A stretch of DNA of 53,894 bases from Candidatus Aenigmatarchaeota archaeon. Its GTDB lineage: Archaea; EX4484-52. Shown here one piece after another: positions 1 to 7,911 of this stretch. Made by a program: the position numbers and the translations under genes. Position 1 is the stretch's first letter, and every line of letters begins with the position of its first letter. The notes beneath the pieces are model-generated. The model worked only from the letters and a program-made list of their open reading frames with translations. It made no database searches and was not told where the DNA came from. Where the stretch lies: positions 1-53,894 of the forward strand of contig JAGLPV010000027.1 in NCBI GenBank assembly GCA_023137195.1, written 5' to 3'.

Positions 1-387
1 GGGTTGACTGCATTGCAGTTTCACGGGAATGAATCACCGCAATACTGTTCAAAGTTCAAAAATGTCATAAAGGCAATCAGGGCAAAGGATGAAATTAATT
101 TTGGATTATTGGCAGATTATGAACATTATGTCTGTGCCTTTCTTTTTGATACATATTCAGAGAAGCAAAATGGCGGTACAGGAAAGGCATTTGACTGGAA
201 TGTATTAAGGAGAATAGAAACAAAAAAACCAATAATCCTTGCGGGAGGCATAACAATAGAAACTATTGCTGATGCTATACAAAAGGTAAAACCATATGCA
301 ATTGATTGTGTAAGCGGGACTGAAACAAGCCCCGGCAAAAAAGACTATGAAAAAACTAAAAAAATAATAGAGGTGTGTAAATTATGA
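1..387 (+). CDS. trpF: Phosphoribosylanthranilate isomerase, C-terminal part (5' end outside window)
   Basis: TrpF converts N-(5-phosphoribosyl)anthranilate to the 1-deoxyribulose form, the third step of the tryptophan branch. The frame is open from base 1, so the N-terminus lies upstream of the window and the TTG at 4 is not a real start. The visible part carries the LQFHGNE strand, the FLFDTYS phosphate-loop strand, the GGTGKAFDW segment and the late ILAGGI strand expected of the second half of the beta/alpha barrel. Its stop overlaps the trpB start in an ATGA, indicating translational coupling in a trpFBA operon. The call is firm because of both sequence and neighbours. Confidence 0.93.
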   Translation, partial: GLTALQFHGNESPQYCSKFKNVIKAIRAKDEINFGLLADYEHYVCAFLFDTYSEKQNGGTGKAFDWNVLRRIETKKPIILAGGITIETIADAIQKVKPYAIDCVSGTETSPGKKDYEKTKKIIEVCKL

Positions 388-1562
388 AATCAAAAGGAAA
401 ATTCGGAAAATACGGAGGCATGTTTGTCCCTGAGACATTGATGCCTGCTCTTGAAGAGCTGGAAGAAGAATACCTGAAATTAAAGGATGATGAAAAATTC
501 AAAGAGGAATTAAATGAATTGCTAAGGCAATATGCGGGTCGTCCGACGCCGCTTTACTTTGCAAAAAACATGTCCCGAAAATACGGATGCAAAATATATA
601 TTAAGCGAGAAGATTTGCTTCATACAGGGGCGCATAAGATTAATAATACTTTAGGGCAGGGGCTGCTTGCAAAACACATGGGGAAGCCCAGACTGATAGC
701 TGAGACCGGAGCAGGACAGCACGGCGTTGCGACTGCTGTTGTAGGAGCACTGCTTGGAATCAAGACTGAAGTCTTCATGGGTGTTGAAGATATTGAACGC
801 CAGAAACTCAATGTATTTAGGATGAAATTATGCGGGGCAGAAGTAATTCCTGTAAGCTCAGGAGCAGGGACACTCAAAGATGCTGTGAATGAGGCTTTGC
901 GCGACTGGATTGCAAATGTCAAAGATACTTATTATGTACTCGGCTCTGTTGTAGGACCACATCCTTACCCGACACTTATCCGTGATTTCCAGAAGATAAT
1001 TGGGGAAGAGACAAAAAGACAGATTATGGAGATTGAAGGAAAATTGCCAAAAGCTATTGTTGCCTGTGTTGGTGGAGGTTCGAATGCAATAGGAATGTTC
1101 TTTGATTTCCTTGACGATAAAGAGGTAGAATTGCATGGTGTTGAGGCGGCAGGGCTGGGACTGGACACTCCAAAGCACGGGGCATCCCTGTGCAAAGGGA
1201 ATGCAGGGATATTGCACGGTTCTCTTTCTTATTTATTACAAAACAATGAAGGACAGATAACCGAAGCTTATTCAATTTCCGCGGGTCTTGACTATCCTGG
1301 TGTTGGTCCTGAACACAGTATGTTAAAGGAAAAGAACAGGGTGAAATATTCTGCTATCACAGACAAGGAAGCATTGGACGCATTCAAAGAGTTTTCTACG
1401 ACTGAAGGGATAATCCCTGCGCTTGAATCAGCGCATGCAGTGGCTTATGCCATCAAAATCGCCGGTGATTTGAAAAAAGACGATGTCCTTGTGATAAATC
1501 TCTCCGGGCGGGGAGATAAGGATATGCACCTTGTTGCAGAAGCATTGGAGGTGAAAATATGA
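384..1562 (+). CDS. trpB: Tryptophan synthase beta chain
   Basis: TrpB condenses indole with L-serine on pyridoxal phosphate to make tryptophan, working with TrpA in an alpha2-beta2 complex. At 392 residues it has the normal length of the TrpB1 type. The PLP-binding lysine is K85 in HTGAHKINN, and the phosphate-binding GGGSNAIG loop lies near residue 230. The N-terminal [19 protein letters not shown] is typical of bacterial/archaeal TrpB1 and not of the longer TrpB2. The start overlaps the trpF stop (ATGA) and its own stop overlaps trpA in the same way, so the three genes are translationally coupled. Confidence 0.97.
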   Translation: MKSKGKFGKYGGMFVPETLMPALEELEEEYLKLKDDEKFKEELNELLRQYAGRPTPLYFAKNMSRKYGCKIYIKREDLLHTGAHKINNTLGQGLLAKHMGKPRLIAETGAGQHGVATAVVGALLGIKTEVFMGVEDIERQKLNVFRMKLCGAEVIPVSSGAGTLKDAVNEALRDWIANVKDTYYVLGSVVGPHPYPTLIRDFQKIIGEETKRQIMEIEGKLPKAIVACVGGGSNAIGMFFDFLDDKEVELHGVEAAGLGLDTPKHGASLCKGNAGILHGSLSYLLQNNEGQITEAYSISAGLDYPGVGPEHSMLKEKNRVKYSAITDKEALDAFKEFSTTEGIIPALESAHAVAYAIKIAGDLKKDDVLVINLSGRGDKDMHLVAEALEVKI

Positions 1563-2344
1563 GCCGGATTGCAGAAGTATTTGCAAAGAAAAAAGCATTT
1601 ATTCCATTTACTGTGGTCGGCGATCCAGATTACGAGACTTCAAAAAAAATAATCAAGACCATGATAGATTCAGGCGCGGATATGCTTGAACTCGGTTTTG
1701 CTTTTTCAGACCCGGTTGCCGACGGTCCCACAATACAGTTTGCAGACAACAGGGCGCTTGACAGCGGAATGAAAGTTGATTCTGCATTCAGGCTGATAAA
1801 AGAGATAAGAAGGGATTATTCTGATATTCCTATCGGGCTTTTGGTATATGCTAATCTGGTGTATAATAGAGGTATAGATAAATTCTATTCTGATGCGCAT
1901 GATGCAGGAATTGATGCTGTGCTTGTGGCAGATATTCCTTATGAAGAGGCAAAAGAATATGTTGAAGCGGCGGATAGAAATGATGTTGCGCCTGTGTTTA
2001 TTGTTGCGCAGACAACTACAGATGAGAGGTTTTCCCGGATACTTAAAATAGCGAAGGGGTATATCTATCTTGTGTCTGTTCTGGGGGTTACCGGGGCAAG
2101 AGGTAAAGTTGAAGAAGGGACATTGGAGTTGGTTAAAAAGGTGAAGTTGCAGACTGACCTTCCTGTTGCTGTTGGGTTTGGTATTTCTAGTAAAGAGCAG
2201 GCGAAGGAGATTATCTCTGCCGGGGCAGATGGAGTGATTGTCGGGAGTGCTATTGTTAAGATTATCGAGAGGAATTTGGATGATGTTGATGGGATGCTTA
2301 GAGAGATTGGAGGGTTTGTTGGAGAGATGAAGGAGAGTATTTAG
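1559..2344 (+). CDS. trpA: Tryptophan synthase alpha chain
   Basis: TrpA cleaves indole-3-glycerol phosphate to indole and glyceraldehyde 3-phosphate and channels indole to TrpB. The 261-residue length is normal. The catalytic pair corresponding to Salmonella Glu49 and Asp60 is visible as E44 and D55 in [18 protein letters not shown]. Other family landmarks are [10 protein letters not shown] near 122-130 and the glycine-rich GVTGARG loop. The ATG overlaps the trpB stop (ATGA). It is the last gene of the operon, followed after about 30 nt by a perfect hairpin. Codon use drifts toward GTT/GGG in its 3' third, but the protein is intact. Confidence 0.97.
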   Translation: MSRIAEVFAKKKAFIPFTVVGDPDYETSKKIIKTMIDSGADMLELGFAFSDPVADGPTIQFADNRALDSGMKVDSAFRLIKEIRRDYSDIPIGLLVYANLVYNRGIDKFYSDAHDAGIDAVLVADIPYEEAKEYVEAADRNDVAPVFIVAQTTTDERFSRILKIAKGYIYLVSVLGVTGARGKVEEGTLELVKKVKLQTDLPVAVGFGISSKEQAKEIISAGADGVIVGSAIVKIIERNLDDVDGMLREIGGFVGEMKESI

Positions 2345-2373
2345 AAAAGTTGGTTTGATGTGCCCTATTAGTA

Positions 2374-2401
2374 GATTAAACGTAATAAAGTACGTTTAAT
2401 C
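2374..2401 (+). terminator. Perfect 11-bp inverted repeat after trpA
   Basis: GATTAAACGTA (2374-2384) and TACGTTTAATC (2391-2401) form a perfect 11-bp stem with a 6-nt loop, 30 nt after the trpA stop. It may end or stabilise the trp transcript. Because the downstream gene is foreign-looking, it could instead be an operator or a trace of insertion. There is no strong T-run directly after it, so termination is only a guess. Confidence 0.4.
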
Positions 2402-2488
2402 TCTTGTTAATTGCAATTTTTGAATTACTTAACAAAAGAAAAAGAGGGGATAGTCTTTCAGACATCTACACTCACTTCGTTCGAAACA

Positions 2489-2500
2489 TTTATATTAAAG
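2489..2500 (+). promoter_or_regulatory. TATA-like box of the HEPN gene
   Basis: TTTATATTAAAG ends 19 nt before the ATG at 2519, the spacing expected for an archaeal leaderless transcript. It argues for the ATG at 2519 over the upstream TTG at 2411, because the earlier start would place the promoter inside the gene. Confidence 0.5.
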
Positions 2501-2518
2501 TTTGTATTTAGATTAATT

Positions 2519-3823
2519 ATGAATCCTTTTGAAAATTATCTTGAATTTGAAACTCAGTTCATTGAATTTCTTAAAACCAATCTAAAGAGATATTTAACTA
2601 TCAAAAAACAAAAAACAAAAATTGTTTTAAAATTAATTAACAAAAAAAGTCGAAGTTCATATCTGACGATAAAATTTTTAGAAGATGTTTTTACCCAAAT
2701 CAAAACAAAACAAATTGCTGATGAAACAATTCTGTATGATAAGAATAATTATGAAATATTAGTGCAAAGAAATGTAGTCATGGGTCCTATGTTTATGTCT
2801 TTTGATGAAAAACAATTTGAAAAAGAAGATAAGATAAATAATTTAAGCTATGATTTATCAAAACCATCTATAGAATATCTGTTATTTTTATTTATTAATT
2901 CAGTAGAAAGTAAAGAAATTATTCTAAGAAGATTTAGATTAGAAGAAGATATAGAAAATATTATTTCCAAAAATAAAAAGGATGGTGAACTAATTACAGA
3001 GTTAGGATTAATAATTCCACGAACAATGACCTTGAGAATTTCTTCTAAAGAAGAACGAACTTTAAGTTTTTTTGAAGATATTTCTGATTCTTTTTTGTTT
3101 TCTATTGCATATAATTCTAAAAGGTCATTTCTAAAGGTAAAGAATATTATGAATGACTCAGAAAATAGGGAATTGAGAAGAATGCAAATGCGTAGGAGAA
3201 GAACTATAGACGAAATTGAAGCACCCAAAAGAACATATATTCGTGACCTATTAAGTCATTATCAAATGGCTATTGCTGTTAGAATTCCATGTCAACAATA
3301 TTTATCCTTTTTTCATATTCTTGAACATTTTTTTGAAGAAATATACAATGATGAACTTATATCAGAAGTGAAAAAGACAATCACTATGCCGGATTTCTCA
3401 TACAAAAATAAAAAAGAAATTGAAAAATTAATTAAATTAATAACAAAAAAAGTAAAAATAAAATATGATAATTATGAAATAAATGAAATTGAAGCTTTAA
3501 ATTTAGTTTTAATAAAACACATAAATCTCAATAAGTTAAAAAATTCTTTAGATAAAGAAAGAGTAAGTTTATTAGATCATTATAAAACTAATAAAGTCTC
3601 ATTTTCTGATGGAAAATGTATTGATTTTTCAATGAATCAAGAAACAGTTTTTAAACAAATAGCAGATAGGTTATACAAAACTAGAAATTCAATAGTACAT
3701 AGTAAAAGTGGTAATAAAAATAGATTTAGACCTTTTAAACATGATTCAATCCTAATTAGGGAACTACCTTTAATTCAACATATTTCTGAACAAATTATTC
3801 TAGCAACATCTGAAGAATTTTAA
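2519..3823 (+). CDS. HEPN-domain (ApeA-like) protein, possible defence RNase
   Basis: The protein has about 434 residues from the ATG at 2519; a longer TTG start at 2411 is unlikely given the TATA box at 2489. The C-terminal part carries RNSIVH (R389 to H394), an RX4H signature of HEPN ribonucleases, preceded by helices of the kind seen in ApeA-like HEPN proteins (QQYLSFFHILEHFFEE). The N-terminal 250 residues contain no motif I recognise. HEPN proteins with this motif commonly act as RNases in abortive infection or toxin systems; that role here is inferred. The gene is more AT- and Lys/Asn/Ile-rich than the trp genes beside it, has no operon partner on its strand, and meets a gene remnant tail to tail (stops overlap at 3820-3823). 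These points fit recent acquisition. Confidence 0.6.
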   Translation: MNPFENYLEFETQFIEFLKTNLKRYLTIKKQKTKIVLKLINKKSRSSYLTIKFLEDVFTQIKTKQIADETILYDKNNYEILVQRNVVMGPMFMSFDEKQFEKEDKINNLSYDLSKPSIEYLLFLFINSVESKEIILRRFRLEEDIENIISKNKKDGELITELGLIIPRTMTLRISSKEERTLSFFEDISDSFLFSIAYNSKRSFLKVKNIMNDSENRELRRMQMRRRRTIDEIEAPKRTYIRDLLSHYQMAIAVRIPCQQYLSFFHILEHFFEEIYNDELISEVKKTITMPDFSYKNKKEIEKLIKLITKKVKIKYDNYEINEIEALNLVLIKHINLNKLKNSLDKERVSLLDHYKTNKVSFSDGKCIDFSMNQETVFKQIADRLYKTRNSIVHSKSGNKNRFRPFKHDSILIRELPLIQHISEQIILATSEEF

Positions 3824-4089
3824 CACCCCTCTTTTGCAGAATTTCCTTTTAACAGAGATTTAACCAATAAATTTGAAGGTTCCGGAAACAATTTTGCTCT
3901 TTCATCCCTATAGACCGTAGCTTGACTATTGGTGTCCATCCCTAACGCGAAATCATCAACATAACCAATAAATGTAGTGCTATTATCTCCAACTGCTTTT
4001 CCCGGTTCTGATGCAGAACTACAGGACAAAGAGTAAACAATTCTATCTTTAATAAATGAATCAAAATTTATAATTGCTTTTAGATTTAA
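3820..4089 (-). pseudogene. C-terminal remnant of a caspase/CHAT-like peptidase gene
   Basis: On the minus strand a frame is open for 89 codons after a TGA at 4090-4092, with no ATG and no promoter (the first possible start is TTG at 4029). The translation contains IVYSLSCSSA, then TTFIGYVDDFALGMD, and ends with LFPEPSNLLVKSLLKGNS. This order (a strand ending in Ser-Cys, then an FIGY strand, then a PSN...SLLKG helix) resembles the end of caspase-like/CHAT peptidases, where the Cys is the nucleophile; this is from memory of the family. Both ends are cut: the front runs into the stop of the secreted-protein gene, the back into the HEPN gene. I read it as a fragment, not a working gene. Confidence 0.4.
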
Positions 4090-5708
4090 TCAGATACACT
4101 TCCTGCGCATGCACCATAAAGCCATTGCTTTGTTTGATCATATTCTGTATAACCCCTCCTTATACTGGTGCAATTTTTGAACCCTATATAAATCATGGAT
4201 GGAGTGCCCTGTAGATTATATTTTTTAAAATCATCACTTTCTGCTACATTTATCCTTTCAACAGTCATATCTTTAAAATTTTCTTCAATTTCTGCAATGA
4301 TTGGTTCCTGCTTATCGCAGTACGGACAATTATCATTATAGAAATATAATAATCTGCCATTAACATTACGCTCAGTGACCGGTTTTGTTTTTTCATTAAT
4401 AATCATATTGCCTTCTGCATATCTATAACAGTGCTCTTTTCTTTCACTGTTTGTTATTTTTTCACATAACGTACTATCCTGAAGATTTCTTGCAAGATTA
4501 ACATAACAATTCTCTTGCCTGTCCGAATCAACTATATTTCCACATAAAAGTCCATCTTTATTTGCTGATGCGGCAACACGATAACACTCATCTTTTCCAT
4601 CACTGTCGGTTGCTTTTTCACAGATACTTATGTCGCCGATAACAGCAAAATAACATCCGGGTATTTCTTCCTCATTTTTTATATTATCACAATAACTGGT
4701 GTCTTTGGTTATTTTTGCAGCCTGAAAGTAGCACCCCGTATGCCAATGATCAGTGGCTTCTATCCTGTCGCATATGCTAAAATCATTTGAGCCCAGAGCC
4801 ATATTAAAGTAGCATCTCCCCGGGGTGTCTCCTTCTTCGTAATCTATTCTTTCACAATAATCAACATCTTTATTTGCTACTGCAATCCCTCTAAAACAGC
4901 CTTCTCTTTTACGCGTGTCTGTTTGTTTCTCACACTCTTCAGGAGACGGAATATACCTTCCCACTTTTATTTCTGAAAACTGTTTAAGCAACGTAAGCCC
5001 CTTGCCTTTACAGCTTTTGTAAAGGTCGTCACTGTTTTCGGGATTAAATGTCGCATAATTATCTAATTCACATGTCAAATGAAGATCATCATTATGATAA
5101 AATTTAATAATGCACTTTTCATTTTGTAGCCCTTCAATTGTTGCAGTGGTCTCTTCATTAGGGTTACCTATTGCTGGTTCGCAAGTCTTTAACGCTTCTT
5201 CCCAGCACTTGCTATCAGCACCGCAATTAATATACTTCTTTTCAATTTCATCCATGCTGCCTTCAAGAGCACCTATCATACTGGATATCCCTCTATCATA
5301 GTCTTGGTTTTCGTTGTTCTGCAGTTTCTGCTTCCATGTTTTTAATTTGGCATTATGGCTTTGAATAGATTTGTTCAATTCATGAATATCTTTTATTTCC
5401 ATGTTTTTAATTGAACTCTCAAACTTTTCAATCTGTTTTTGTCCTTCCAGTTCTGCTTTTTTTACTTCTGCAGTTTTGTTCTTTTGGACCATCATGTTCA
5501 TCTCAGCCGCCCTTTCCTGCATTATATTTAATCTAATTTTGGCTTTACCTAAAGAACTTGGAGTAAAAAATACCTTTGCATTATCAAAAAAAACATCTAA
5601 TTTATAGAAAATACTATCTGGTGTTATGCCTGCTTTTTGTTCTTCATCCTGCGCAAAAACGCAGGGGATAAGCAATGTTAAAATCAATAATGTTATTATT
5701 TTTTTCAT
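4086..5708 (-). CDS. Secreted DUF5667 / Cys-repeat / thioredoxin-like protein
   Basis: The 540-residue protein starts with a signal peptide (MKKIITLLILTLLIPCVFAQ). Residues 25-160 look like a DUF5667 helical region (AGITPDSIFYKLDVFFD, then long charged helices). Residues 259-430 hold about six or seven units of some 30 residues with the pattern C-x(8-14)-C-[YF], often as D..(L/Y)CE.I....R..CY. Residues 450-540 form a thioredoxin-like domain with CPYC at 461-464 and a cis-Pro loop GTPS (P503). The likely role is thiol-disulfide chemistry outside the membrane, perhaps on its own Cys repeats or those of the nearby Cys-rich lipoproteins; that is inference. It is transcribed divergently from the lipoprotein gene at 5882. 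Confidence 0.7.
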   Translation of the reverse strand: MKKIITLLILTLLIPCVFAQDEEQKAGITPDSIFYKLDVFFDNAKVFFTPSSLGKAKIRLNIMQERAAEMNMMVQKNKTAEVKKAELEGQKQIEKFESSIKNMEIKDIHELNKSIQSHNAKLKTWKQKLQNNENQDYDRGISSMIGALEGSMDEIEKKYINCGADSKCWEEALKTCEPAIGNPNEETTATIEGLQNEKCIIKFYHNDDLHLTCELDNYATFNPENSDDLYKSCKGKGLTLLKQFSEIKVGRYIPSPEECEKQTDTRKREGCFRGIAVANKDVDYCERIDYEEGDTPGRCYFNMALGSNDFSICDRIEATDHWHTGCYFQAAKITKDTSYCDNIKNEEEIPGCYFAVIGDISICEKATDSDGKDECYRVAASANKDGLLCGNIVDSDRQENCYVNLARNLQDSTLCEKITNSERKEHCYRYAEGNMIINEKTKPVTERNVNGRLLYFYNDNCPYCDKQEPIIAEIEENFKDMTVERINVAESDDFKKYNLQGTPSMIYIGFKNCTSIRRGYTEYDQTKQWLYGACAGSVSD

Positions 5709-5881
5709 TTTCTGCCTCTTACTTCTAATTAAATCTTAGAGTATTTAAATGTTTCTCAAGTGTGTCGTCTGTGTTACATGATTTAATTTCCTCATGTATT
5801 TGATTTGGGGGAATTAAATCGGGATACTACAAACACAAAGACCATACATAAAATATATAAATCACAAATTTATAGAATATC
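5709..5881. promoter_or_regulatory. Divergent promoter region
   Basis: This 173-bp gap separates two divergent genes for exported proteins. On the plus strand AAATATATAAAT (5851-5862) lies 20 nt before the ATG at 5882, a good TATA box for a leaderless transcript. On the minus strand a TTTAAATA box lies near 5735-5745, before the DUF5667 gene. Shared control is possible but not shown. Confidence 0.45.
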
Positions 5882-7474
5882 ATGAAAAAAATTATCATTT
5901 TCTTATTTTTACTAAATTTTATTTTTATCTCCGGTTGTGTCGAGAATATCGAATGCAATAAACCATACATCCATCACGGAACCGAATGTTGTCTTGACCA
6001 AAACAGCAATAATATTTGTGATGTTGATGAAGGCAGGCAAGGAACCACAAATAATGCGCCAACAGCAAACGACATGACCGTTGCCAAGCAAGCATACACA
6101 GATGCGTATGACAACTACAACAAACTACTCTGGGAAAAAGGCAGCACTTCACCGGAAACAAAAGAAGCACTAAAAGACTACGGAAAGAAATATGACTATT
6201 ATATGTCCTTGAAGGACAAGCAGGATAAATATTCATATGAAGCAGAATTTAATCATAATCAATTAAACCAGGATGAGAAGGACGTATTCGACCTACCAAA
6301 AGCAGGAGGAACACTCTTTGAGCTGGAAGATGCTTACGGTTTAGAACTTATTGATTTTGACGGGGAATATTCTTTGTTTATGCGCGAGGAAGCAAGAGGA
6401 CCTCAATTGGATTATGGAACTCCTAAACCGGAACTTTCCTGGAGGAAACTTGAGACATTGTATCGCCATAATTACTCCGGTCATGGTTTGAAGAATCTTC
6501 CCATGACCACTATTGATGATACAGGAAGGGAACAGGCAATTCGTCATCTGTTCGGGGAGATTTCGCAGGGAAAGATTTACTGGGAACGACCGGGCGGGCA
6601 AATTTATGAAGATGATGCTTCAAGCCCGATTGTTTTCCAGCTAGAAAAACCATTAGAATCAATAGGATTTGTATTTGATGTGAATCCTAAGTATTTTGTC
6701 ATTACGACAAGACCGCCGGCACAGACACGTGACGGTTATATGACCGGATGCGACAATATTTATCTCTATAATCGTACAACACAGAATTACAGGATATTAA
6801 CAGATAATCCGACATTTGAATTTGCAACCCCGGCGAAATGTTCAGTCAGGAAGGAAACTATTGAACTTCACGGGAATATTACTACATGGGATGAATATCT
6901 CTTTGAAAAGCCGCTTTCCGATGTCAACCAGGATATCAAAGGCATACGGGTATTTGCTTATGTGGCAGGTACGGGACAACCTTTACTTATGTTCGAGAAT
7001 AATGTTTCCCGGTTCAAGCATTATGATGTAACCGGGGATTACTTTGTTTATCTCAACCAGGGAGAGACCGGTGTAGATATGGGAGATCTGCGGATGAAGT
7101 ATATTGACCCAAATCGACTGGAAGAGTCTGAACTTCTTGTCAGGTACGCTGATTTCAAGTCGAAAGATCCTTTGGATGCATCCAAGAGCAAAGGGGCGTA
7201 CAAGAAATTCATAATTGCAGCAACAGGTAATAAAGTTGCATTTGCTGTTGAATACAATTCAAACATCGGAAGAGATACTAAGAATAAAGCAGGTCTGTTC
7301 TTACATGACATTGAAACAGGCAAGACAGAACTCATCTATGAAAAAGAGATGGCAAGAATCTCAACAGTCCTTGCAGAGAACGGAAGAGTTGTCTTTAGCA
7401 TCGCAGATATAGACGAGTATGGCACTACCACAAAATGGACAAGACATCATTATGTTTTTGAGATTGACATATAA
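5882..7474 (+). CDS. Lipoprotein with Cys/Asp-rich motif and beta-propeller-like region
   Basis: The protein has 530 residues. A signal peptide ends in a lipobox (FISGC, Cys19), so it is probably lipid-anchored on the outer face of the membrane. Right after it comes a compact motif CNKPYI...TECCLDQNSNNICDVDE (residues 25-51) with paired Cys and an acidic DxNxNxxxDxDE stretch resembling a calcium-binding loop. Residues 60-110 are a short helical spacer. The remainder is beta-rich with repeated aromatic strands (for example VFDVNPKYFVITTRP, VAFAVEYN, VVFSIADIDEYG), suggestive of a TolB-like propeller. The same Cys/Asp motif occurs twice in the lipoprotein at 7912-9429. The ligand is unknown. 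Confidence 0.7.
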   Translation: MKKIIIFLFLLNFIFISGCVENIECNKPYIHHGTECCLDQNSNNICDVDEGRQGTTNNAPTANDMTVAKQAYTDAYDNYNKLLWEKGSTSPETKEALKDYGKKYDYYMSLKDKQDKYSYEAEFNHNQLNQDEKDVFDLPKAGGTLFELEDAYGLELIDFDGEYSLFMREEARGPQLDYGTPKPELSWRKLETLYRHNYSGHGLKNLPMTTIDDTGREQAIRHLFGEISQGKIYWERPGGQIYEDDASSPIVFQLEKPLESIGFVFDVNPKYFVITTRPPAQTRDGYMTGCDNIYLYNRTTQNYRILTDNPTFEFATPAKCSVRKETIELHGNITTWDEYLFEKPLSDVNQDIKGIRVFAYVAGTGQPLLMFENNVSRFKHYDVTGDYFVYLNQGETGVDMGDLRMKYIDPNRLEESELLVRYADFKSKDPLDASKSKGAYKKFIIAATGNKVAFAVEYNSNIGRDTKNKAGLFLHDIETGKTELIYEKEMARISTVLAENGRVVFSIADIDEYGTTTKWTRHHYVFEIDI

Positions 7475-7503
7475 CTAAAAAGAGAGTTTAATACAACAGA
7501 TAC

Positions 7504-7887
7504 CTATTCAATATGAGGGTTCACTTCTTTAACTTTTTCAACAAAGGATTTACCCTCCTTCATGTATATCTGCGCATTCTTTGATTTGAACATTTTCTTA
7601 AGGAAGCCGGCTCCTTCTTTTGCCGTATTTGCATAAATTATAAATTGTTTCATTAAAGGCAATTTAGATATTTTCTTTATCTGTGAAACCTCAACATCGT
7701 ATCTCTTTTTCGCTGACCTGAGGAATCCTTTTTTTGAGACGAAAATTAATTTATCCTTTGTTAAAATAACATAACCGGGATAATTAATGGCATCCTCTCC
7801 ATTGCACCCGTAATATTTTGCATCTCTCCAGTCAATGACATCTGATTCATCAATCCCGACTTTCTGTATTGCTTCTTTGTAAGCCAT
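7504..7887 (-). CDS. PH-domain-like small protein
   Basis: A 127-residue soluble protein without signal peptide. Segments YVILTKDKLIFVSKKGF, YDVEVSQIKKISKLP and FIIYANT give the succession of strands typical of bacterial/archaeal PH or GRAM-like domains, followed by a C-terminal helix. The family often binds membranes or proteins; nothing here shows the ligand. It lies between two related lipoprotein genes, 24 nt downstream of the one at 7912-9429 in transcription order, and may be cotranscribed with it. Fold assignment is by pattern only. Confidence 0.5.
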   Translation of the reverse strand: MAYKEAIQKVGIDESDVIDWRDAKYYGCNGEDAINYPGYVILTKDKLIFVSKKGFLRSAKKRYDVEVSQIKKISKLPLMKQFIIYANTAKEGAGFLKKMFKSKNAQIYMKEGKSFVEKVKEVNPHIE

Positions 7888-7911
7888 ATTAAAATAAAAA
7901 AAATAAAAAAA

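Noticed and set aside
2411-2518. TTG start giving a 470-residue HEPN protein
   Set aside because: A TATA box at 2489-2500 and an ATG at 2519 indicate the shorter form; the extra residues look like untranslated sequence.
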